From Saururus chinensis (lineage: Eukaryota; Streptophyta; Magnoliopsida; Piperales; Saururaceae): a stretch of DNA of 64,000 bases. Under the pieces are notes generated by a model. The model did not search any database, was not told the origin of the DNA, and was given only the letters and a program-made list of their open reading frames with translations. The position numbers and the translations under genes were made by a program. The stretch lies in assembly GCA_035235625.1 (NCBI GenBank), contig CP141144.1, positions 33,788,014 to 33,852,013 on the forward strand, read 5' to 3'. Below, in pieces: positions 55,813-64,000 of this stretch; within the stretch, counting starts at the first letter, position 1; every line of letters starts with the position of its first letter.

Positions 55813-56652
55813 CACATCTCACTGATGATCTTCCCCTACTCAACAATAAAAGCAGATGCATAAAAAAACACACCTACTCATGGTGAACTAGAGTGTCATG
55901 GTTGCGATCTAGGAGGAGTGCCAATCATTCCACTCTATAAGCCATGATTGACCAATGGTAATTGTGGGGAAAAACTCCTCTTGATTCTCGTAGACTATGG
56001 GGCGGATTGGTGGCTTCATAGCTACAGCCAAGACGAGGCACCAAGAGTAGAAGAAGTGGCGCCCTTTCTCTTCTATGGGGCTTTATATGTGGTTGCAGCA
56101 CCATGCATATGCAAAAGGTTAAAAAAGAAGAGCAACAAGTGTTATGGAAGTGAAAGAAAGTAGGACAATTTTGTACATGCCATGGTAGCATCAAATTATG
56201 AAAATGCCCCTAGAAACAATAATGATGGAAATTACCCAAATCTGAGTACAATGTCCACAATAGAATTCAAAACAACTTAAATCAAGAAAGTACACACAAA
56301 TTCATCCATTATAGACTCAAAAATTTACTTCTCTATACCTTACAACTCCAGGTGCATTTTAATTGCTCATCTTTTCAACTTGTCATTTAGGAATAGAGCA
56401 TGCTATCATTGAGTCTATGAGATGAGCACCACAAGACTGTTTTGGGTACAAAATTATTCAAGTGAAGCACCTTGAATATGGTTATGACTGTAGTAAATGC
56501 ACATAAGCCTTGATTCAGGAAGCTCCTTTCTAAAATTATGCATGTAGCTGACTTTTTCTATGACAAGTACATTTGGAATTGACTATAGTGATTGTAGTTT
56601 AATATCACAAGTTTGCATCGATTTCCTAACTTATCTTTCCTCAACATATCAG
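55813..56652. other. Unassigned sequence upstream of the invertase fragment
   Basis: Nothing recognisable. Open frames of 71-89 codons on both strands near 55925-56194 show no known motif. The last ~100 bp, ending CTCAACATATCAG, look like the 3' end of an intron. Confidence 0.35.
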
Positions 56653-56823
56653 GACACTCTAGCATGTATTAAAATAGGAAGAAATGAACTTGCGAGAAAA
56701 GCCCTAGAAGTAGTAGAGAAAAGGCTTTCAAAAGATAGGTGGCCGGGATATTATGACATGTGAACAGGGAGATTTGTTGGGAAACAAGCTTGTATGTATC
56801 AGACTTGGACCATAGCTGGGTTT
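56653..56823 (+). pseudogene. Neutral/alkaline invertase exon fragment
   Basis: After an acceptor-like ATATCAG the frame reads [35 protein letters not shown], a TGA stop (56761-56763), TGRFVGKQACMYQTWTIAGF, then diverges. This is the conserved C-terminal region of plant neutral/alkaline invertases (glycoside hydrolase 100; sucrose to glucose plus fructose), including WPxYYD and GKQxxxYQTWTIAGF. The upstream catalytic (alpha/alpha)6 barrel exons are absent within the window and an in-frame stop is present, so it is a dead fragment. It may be a capture by, or a leftover between, the surrounding retroelements. Confidence 0.75.
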
Positions 56824-57255
56824 TGTTCTCTTGCTATTGGACAATTCAGATATAATTTGGTGGCTTGTGCATCATTGTATTGTAGTATTTTTATTAAAAA
56901 GGTTATCTTTGTAATATAAATATTTTTATTTTATGTGCTAATAACATGCCTAAGGTTATTGAACTATAATTTATGGAATAGTCATATTTGAAAAATGTAG
57001 GTAAAATATTTTTAGGAGTTAATTACTTTGAAATGTAGCAACTCAAATCTAGGTATTTTTTCAATGCATAATTTTAATGTCTAAATAATTTGAAATCTGG
57101 TCGTTAAAGTCTAGGAATTTGGATTAGATTCTAGAATTCCATATTCTAAATCCATCATTCAAGAATCTAAATTGACTATTTCCTTGTTAACAAAAACATA
57201 AAATCAAGCAACTAAGTATAGCCTAAAAATAAAATCAAATGGAAAATAGATCGAT
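56824..57255. other. AT-rich gap
   Basis: No feature recognised. It probably joins the invertase fragment to the minus-strand integrase relic. Confidence 0.4.
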
Positions 57256-57856
57256 ATGAAGAAAAACAAGGGTTCCCTCCCAAGAAGCTCCGAGTTTAAC
57301 ATTTTCAGCCCCCTCGACAACTCTATGAATGCCTATCTTAAGTCTCTAACCGTTAACACTCAAATTTTTATTATCATGCAAATCCATGATTTTGACCATT
57401 CCTTGGGGGAAAACCTGAGTAAGGACATAGGGACTATCCGATCTAGAACTAAGCTTACACATGGAAGAGACGTAATTTAGAATAAAAGAGCCAAACTTTT
57501 TGGTTTGGTTGAAAGGACCTTTGATGAATCAGTCGGTCATGTAAAGCCTTAGTCCTTTGTTTATATAATTTGGCACTCTCGTAAGCTTTGTGATGCATCT
57601 CTTCCAATTCATTAAGTTGGTGGGAAATGGCTTTGTCCAAATTGATGTTAAATGATTTAATGGCCCAAAAATGTGTTGCTCGAATTTAATGGGTAAGTGA
57701 CATATTTACTGTAAACAAGACTATAAGGGGACATGCTAATGGGGTTTTTTTAAGCAATTTGGTATGCCTATAAGGCATCATTAAGACACAAGGACCAATT
57801 TTTTGATCAGGGCACACTATTTTCTTAAGGATTTTCTTAATCTCACGATTGGACAC
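57256..57856 (-). pseudogene. Athila/Tat-type integrase C-terminal relic
   Basis: Minus-strand, several frames: VSNREIKKILKKI at the end of the catalytic core, then DKAISHQLNELEEMHHKAYE, SAKLYKQRTKALHDRLIHQR, SFQPNQKVWLFYSKLRLF, a stop, then VLTQVFPQGMVKIMDLHDNK and a final VNG-RLKI. This series is the C-terminal domain of Athila/Tat Ty3/gypsy integrases. It is probably part of the same minus-strand element as 51504-54540, later split by insertions (inference from strand and order). Confidence 0.75.
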
Positions 57857-57879
57857 CTATACATTAATGATCATTTTAA

Positions 57880-60118
57880 CATCAATCAAACCATAGAGTT
57901 TGCAAAATACATAAGCACATACACAATTTTTGTGTGGAAAACCCCAACTAGGGTAAAAGACCACAAGAGTCGATCATTGACTAACTCTATGCACTATATA
58001 GAGAAACCTACAAAGACACAAATAAACCACCAACCTTTCTTGAAACTCTAATCCAAAACCTCTTTGTTTAGATCTTCAACAAAAGTCCTCTTGTTGCTAG
58101 CCTTCAAGTCTTCTATCCTCAAGCGTTGAAACTTTTTTTCCACTTACTTTGTCCTTATCATCTTCTAGCCTCCACAAATAAGCTCCTTTTGTTCTTTGAC
58201 TAGCCTTGATCTTCTTTATTTCTCCATTAAAGATTGCTACAACTCCTCTTTGATTTGGTGTGTATAACTCTCTTCTCAGTTGTGTATCTCAAGGAATCAC
58301 TATTAACATAATCTTTAAAGCACAAAGATGATCTCCTTTGGAAAACAAAAAATAATGATATGTCCTCTTTTCTCTATGAATTTATACGTTTTCCTCTCTT
58401 AAATCTCATGCTTACCTAGCCCTTATATAGTTCTTTAAGTCAATTTATGAGTTTGACTTCAGCTAGGAATGAATTCTCTTTCTAAATACTTAAACTAGGA
58501 AAGTAACACAGACAATGATCAATCATTTGACATAACGATTGATCATTCACTGTTGTAATAGGGTATGACATTTCAAGTGATCAATCTATCGATTCAGCGA
58601 TTGATCAATAAACTCTTGGCTAAATTTTACAAAGTCCAACTTGTGTGCCAATCAGTGATTGACCTATTACAAATTTCACCGATCAATTGATGTATAGAAA
58701 AGTTTACCAATTTACATTAATTTTGTTTGAAACACCCAAATTCACTCATTCTAAACTAATCTAAGTAAACTGTTTATGTGAGTATGTGCAAATTTATCTT
58801 TTTCCTTTCACACTTTGCTTAGTCTTTAACCTTAATCGATAAGAACTTGTTTGCTCATAGTTTCAAGTCAATTAATTTGAAATCCAACTTGACATAAATA
58901 GAAAAAAGTGAATCAATAATCAACAAAAAATGCAATTTAAGCACATCCAAATCATAATACCACCATAAGATATGAAAATAAATAAACATGTACATCACAT
59001 ATCCACTAAAGATACATCTCAATGTCTCAAAATACATCTCAATTCGTCATAGAACATAAAATAAACTGACATAAGTCCCAAAATATGAATACATAATAAA
59101 ATGATAAAAAAACATAAAAACCATTAAGCATCTCCGGCAAGTGCATCATCATCATCATCCAATACTCCCCCTCATTATCTGAAAGTGGAATCCTATCTCT
59201 AATCATCCTTTTGATGTCTATAAAACCCTGATGCATCTCATCCATAAATTAACAACAAAAGTCAAGAACTCAACATATGTCATCAGTTTGTCTAGATGCA
59301 CAAAAGGTCTCTCCTATGCTGTTGGTGCATCTGATTCTGCCTGCTACTCCTTCTGAACTGCTCCCTCCCTCATGCCCCCTTGTGTGAGACATCATGCATT
59401 GAATAACAACAACATCTATAGAACCCATGCCAACTAAACTAGGCTCTTCTCTTAGGATCCCGAGCCGAATAGAAGTAAATATCGGACAACACATGAACTA
59501 TTCTATGCACACATCTGATCGGTCTAACCCTATCACAAGAACTATTGGATGCCCCTGGGTCACCATAACCAGATCCACTAGCCACCTACTTCTTTACTCA
59601 CCCCATATAACATTTTAGAAAAGCTAAACATCAATAAGAACTAACTAATCATAATACGATAAGAATGTCTTTGAAGTTCAAAAAACATTGAAATAGGCAA
59701 TAAATTTCAAAATTTTGAAATTAAATGAAACCCAAAAAATATTTGTGTTTGTTTGACTCCAAATTTTGATACATGATAGATTTCAATGTCTAGAGAAAAG
59801 TTTATAACAAGAGCTTCATAAAATTTTGATCACACACTCTAATATTTAAAAATCCCCTATTTGAAGGGTGAACTTGAAACCGGGATAAAAACTGTGAAAT
59901 CTCAAGTTTTAGCAGTTCAAATTGCATGAAAATTTAGAAAAGTTATAACTAGCTATTCTAAACAATTCTAGCAGTTTAGAAGCATTGAAAACGGCTTGAG
60001 ATTCACGAAAAATAAAAATATTGGGCAACCTTCATACCTTGGTCATGAGTGAATTCCTGAAATTGACGTGAAAAACAGTTGAATCTTTACACAAAACTAG
60101 CCAAAATTGCCACAAAAC
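57880..60118 (-). mobile_element. Family-X retroelement relic, copy B
   Basis: Reverse complement runs parallel to 21655-24165 plus 27185-27440. Coding scraps read LVGMGSIDVVVIQCMMSHTR (59270-59494) and HLPEMLNGFYVFLSFYY (59039-59245). ATCAATCATTTGAC, GATTGATCA and CGATTGATCAATAA boxes cluster at 58515-58700, and a TATA-like CTATATAAGG is at about 58420 in minus sense. Many stops; no functional gene. The right edge at 60118 is cut by an LTR-like sequence starting TGTCACTCCC. Confidence 0.6.
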
Positions 60119-61990
60119 TGTCACTCCCTGCCACACCCCTTTGACCTTAACCTAGTCCATGGAGAGGTGACGAAGGTGCAACAAGGCAGAAAAACTAACA
60201 CTCCCCTTTGTGCGAAAGCAATTTCACAGAGGAATAATGAAGTTAATTATACTCTCTTATTCCATCACATACCCACATATAGTAACATAAATGGCCTCAA
60301 GCCTTAAATGACAACACACATGTCTAAGCCATTAAACAAGGCTATCCATAACATGTAAAGATACAATGTTCTAACATAAGTCATAAAATATGTCAATCAC
60401 ATCACATGAGAACTATCCCACACTCCATACATCTATTGGTTGCCTCCATGCCCATAAAAAAAGTATCTTGGGCACTTGAATGACATAAGCTTACAACCCC
60501 AAAATAAAATAAAACAACACAACAAGGGGTGAGCTTAGCTTATAAGGGTTTTGAAAACATAAAGCTCACATTAACACCAAAATATAATCCTTAAGAAGTA
60601 TCACATAAACCTCATGCCACTGGTGTTAATTACACAAGAGCATATCCATTCTCTCACACATACAATTTGTAGAAATCTTATTAATGCATCACATATCCAT
60701 AAATAACACTTTTGCATTGTGGTCTCAATTATATCTTATACTAACATACACAACTTGTGCATTCATTCAAATCTCATAATCCATATATGTCATGCATGAA
60801 TAAGTATCACAATCTATACACATCATGCATGAATAAGTATCACAATCCATATGCATCCTGCATGATTAAGTATCACAATCTATACACAACCTGTATAAAT
60901 GTAAGCATCCTTATTCTTGCACAACATGTGTTAATAAGCATTATAGTTCACACATAACATGTGTAAATAGCACGATGACTATCCCACAATAGAAAAAATA
61001 ACCTTCTCACCTTTGAAATACTTAGAAAAGAAGACCTAAGCAGTTTGGGAAATCCTATAAACTGGAAGCACCCTTAGTTAGCCAGTCCACACGAATAAAC
61101 CAGCCTGGATTCTCAGTCCATAAGTATCTCAATAGTTTATATCATTATTGCATTCTTCTTTCTCACCCAGGAAGGAACCTGCCCTCAAGGGATGTAAAAG
61201 CTCGTCTAATGGACAAAAAAACCCACCCATTTGAATGCTAATCTGATTCGATAAATCTCTGATGCAACTAATCTAGAAAACTACGACACCCAATTGGCTA
61301 ATCACATTTAAATATGATTAATGATGGCTTAACAATCATTTTCATGAAGTATGCAACATGATATATATGTGAGCATTGCTAGGTGCAAGCAAGCATAAGT
61401 AATTATACCCTAATCAATTCTATTATGCATGAGACATGGTCCATATGTGGCAAATGATATCATGTAATCATAAGTAAACATAAATGAACATAATTATGTT
61501 CATAACTAAGCTAAAACATGTAGGACATGTATCATATATAATTAATTTAGCATGTGTATAAGGATTCATACTTCAACATGATCATAATCTACTGGTAACA
61601 TTAATTTATTATGAAGAAATTATCAAAAACCCACTTAAAATTAAGCATATAATCATTTATCCCCATACTAGCTAAAGTAGATGTTTTAACCTAATCAGAG
61701 TATGTAAGTCATACATTTTAAGAAAAAAAGCAAATAAACTCCAATCAACATGAAATTTTTTAGAAACCTACATCATAGTCTTAATGATAGTATAAATAAA
61801 TATCATATGAAAATAAATAGAAAAATTATTATTTTTTATTTAATTAATGAGACTAAGGAGTTCTGCCAGAATTGTTGGCCTTCAAAGGTGAGATCTTCAA
61901 GGAAAAACATGATCACCCACTTGAAATTCTAGATCTCTCCATTGCTTATCCAATAAATTTTATAAATTATTTTAAGACATTTTCCACCAA
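60119..61990 (-). repeat. Long chromovirus-type LTR relic
   Basis: The + strand left end TGTCACTCCCTGCC gives a minus-sense end GGGAGTGACA. Shared phrases with the solo LTR at 39477-43136 include AAGGGGTGAGCTTAG near 60524 (against AGAGGGGTGAGTTTAA) and CCTGGATTCTCAGTCCATAAG (against CTGGATTCTCAGGGTCCAG). It contains a ~34-bp tandem repeat (CATGCATGAATAAGTATCAC) at 60740-60900. The inner end is not defined. Confidence 0.5.
60740..60900. repeat. ~34-bp tandem repeat
   Basis: Four to five units of the form CATGCATGAATAAGTATCAC plus AATCTATACA, about 34-36 bp apart. The open frame at 60757 merely reads through the repeat. Confidence 0.8.
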
Positions 61991-62599
61991 AATAAGAGTT
62001 TTTTTATCACGAGAACTCAAAATAAATTTAAAACATTAAAACAAGCAATGTTGAGCTCCTTTTTGATGAATTTTCATTAAGTCTCCATGAATCTAAGTGC
62101 ATCTACATATTATGTTCATTCACACTTTGCATTAGATTAGTTAACTTCATTTGTATGTGATTGTCAATTTTTATTTCTTCCTTTTAAAACTTTAATTATA
62201 TTTTATTAATTTTAGAAGAAACCACCAATTTTTTAACCCATGTCTCTTTTAATCTTGAATCTTGTAGGATCACTCTTATTCAATTGAGACCAAGTTGTTA
62301 AGACCCTATTAAAGAAAAACTTCTCATTCTTAGACTCACACTAGATAGAATATTTATATAAGATAGAAAAAATTATAAGCTCAATAATGAATATACCCAT
62401 GTTTTTTTAAGTCATGATATTTTTGTCAATTTCTTTTCTACGACTTTGCTTTTTTTGAATCTTCTAAAATTTCATCATATATTATCTCATTCCTTTTTAT
62501 TTATTTTTCTTGTCAAGCATATGAAATCTTCTCACTAGCCTTGGATGACCTAAGCACGTAGCCTTTCCCCATCATATTACGAGGACAATTCTATTAAAT
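61991..62599. other. AT-rich sequence without a recognised feature
   Basis: No gene, repeat unit or RNA recognised. Confidence 0.4.
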
Positions 62600-63900
62600 A
62601 AAAGATATTAAAGTAGATATTGTAAAAACATAAGTGTCCTTATGTCATGTATTGGCTTAAATATGTAATCAAAACAATGTTATTGATGTGTAATTTTAAG
62701 TCATTTTAAGTGTGAAGATTGATTTTTGAAGGTGGAATGAAATGAATACTTAAATCCGTGTTTTAGTCAGGTAAAAACATGCACACACATCACATTCATA
62801 GACTTTAGGATAAAAGAGACTATAGGTGAAAGAATGGTGAGGACTGGAGGTTTGCGTATTAAAAAGAAAAAATCTGGTCAAAACGTTTGTTCACCAAACT
62901 CGAATCATTGATAGTTCATAAACTGTAGAATTTTTTTTGAAAATTATAAGAGTGATCAATTACTTATGTGAACAATCGATTGACACCTGAAAACAATCTT
63001 TGTTAAACAAAGCTAAGAGTTTATCGATTGATCACTGGGTTGATGGATCGATGATGGAAGATTTGTGAAGAAAAGGAACAGGGATTGATCCATCGCCCTG
63101 TGGAACGATTGATTGATTAAGTGTAGAGTTGCCTAAATTAAAAATTTCTACTCTGATTTGAATTCCTAGTTGTAGTCATATTCCTTTTGAGACTTGGGTG
63201 TCTATATAAAAGGATTATGAGGTGATGGAGAGAAGGGGGAAGACCTAGAAAACTTAGAGAGATGTTGTGAAGTTCCTCTAATCAAGTTTTGTGAGAGTTG
63301 TCTTCTAGAGTGAGAAAATCTCTACCTCAATAAAAAAGAGTAAATAAAGGTGAGATGAGAGCACAAAAATACAACTAAGGTAGGTGTTTGTTGAAGATTA
63401 TTGCTGAGAATATCAAGAGATTAAATGATTCATTCCGAAGGAGTAGATGAAAGATCTACTTTTTTTATCAAAGACTAAAAAAAGAAGAATATTGAGCTAT
63501 GGTTGGTAAACAACAAAGGAGTGGTTGATTTAAAATTAAAGAGTGGTGTGGACAACCAGCCATTTAAAAAAGGAGTTTTTTGTCTTTACAATAGATAATT
63601 TTGTAATATTAGGTTTACATAGTGCATTGTTCATTTGGATAGTGTATCCCGTAGTATTTTCCTAGTTGGGTTTCCATGTAAAAATTCTTGTTGTTTGTTA
63701 GCTGATTTGATTATAAAGTTTTTTGTTTGAACACATTGGAATTAGGAACAATAATTTGAACAAAATCTATGATTATTTTGTTTTAAAAGAGGAAGATAAA
63801 TCTTGTAACTTAATTGTAAGTTAGAGATACTTTATTTTTCTTGGTTTGTCTATGCCACATACATAATTCACAAATCAACAAGTGGTAGCTTAGGAAATTT
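62600..63900 (+). mobile_element. Family-X LTR-like copy C
   Basis: Same order as 27830-28760: TCAATTACTTATGTGAACAATCGATTG and further ATCGATTGATCA boxes (62945-63120), a TATA-like CTATATAAAAGG at about 63203, and GTAGTATTTTCCTAGTTGGG followed by TTTCCATGTAAAA (63651 onward). The TATA site followed by ~500 bp of leader-like sequence suggests an LTR promoter. No coding frame. Confidence 0.45.
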
Positions 63901-64000
63901 GAATACTTATGAGTTTTTTCTTTTGTGATTGAGGCTTAATTGTGCCTTTGGTTGCCATGGAATTCAAAAAATTCAATAACATGCTTAATTTTTCTTTATT

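Noticed and set aside
60757..60957. Frame with repeated Met-Asn-Lys-Tyr-His units
   Set aside because: It reads a ~34-bp tandem repeat in an LTR relic.

Overview
This is nuclear DNA of a flowering plant. The evidence is a 24-exon LRR receptor kinase with plant-type GT-AG introns, a plant seipin, and dense nested LTR retrotransposons of both plant superfamilies. Exons are AT-balanced rather than strongly GC-graded, which argues against a grass (inference); the species cannot be told from the window. No prokaryotic operon, CRISPR array, rRNA or tRNA gene was seen.

Three host genes look intact, all on the + strand: (1) an LRR-VIII-2/malectin receptor-like kinase (10514-18824; 24 exons joining to a 1020-residue reading frame); (2) a small secreted six-cysteine protein (20501-20794, 97 residues); (3) a seipin of the SEIPIN2/3 type (47043-49904; 2 exons, 510 residues) with a Stowaway-like MITE in its intron. 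Three gene scraps were also found: a THA8-like PPR exon inside an LTR (24656-24946), a broken last-exon piece of a neutral/alkaline invertase (56653-56823), and an unidentified exon-like remnant (about 50335-50495).

Layout: 1-7060 is stacked Ty3/gypsy debris: the 3' end and LTR of an Athila/Tat-like element inserted in a chromodomain-carrying element, then a Tekay-like pol relic with a long LTR, then an Athila/Tat protease scrap. 7061-21560 is the gene-rich island with the kinase and the small protein. 21560-29685 is a degenerate repeat family (family X) split by a solo LTR. 29686-44713 holds two related Ty1/copia elements head to head: a deletion derivative on the minus strand and a longer copy on the plus strand that carries a 3.66-kb gypsy solo LTR in its reverse transcriptase. 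45450-46349 is a GC-rich solo LTR about 700 bp upstream of seipin. 51504-64000 is again retroelement debris: a minus-strand Athila/Tat-like element related to the one at position 1, a second copy of family X, and long chromovirus-type LTR relics.

Insertion histories are unusually readable. Target-site duplications were read directly for four insertions (TACAT, AGGCC, CTTTA, GTATC) and with one mismatch for a fifth (AAGTG/AAGTA). I see no previously undescribed multi-gene system. The observations most worth checking are the captured PPR exon, the head-to-head copia pair that could form a hairpin transcript, the microhomology-bounded copia deletion derivative, and a family-X repeat marked by clustered ATCGATTGATC-type boxes.
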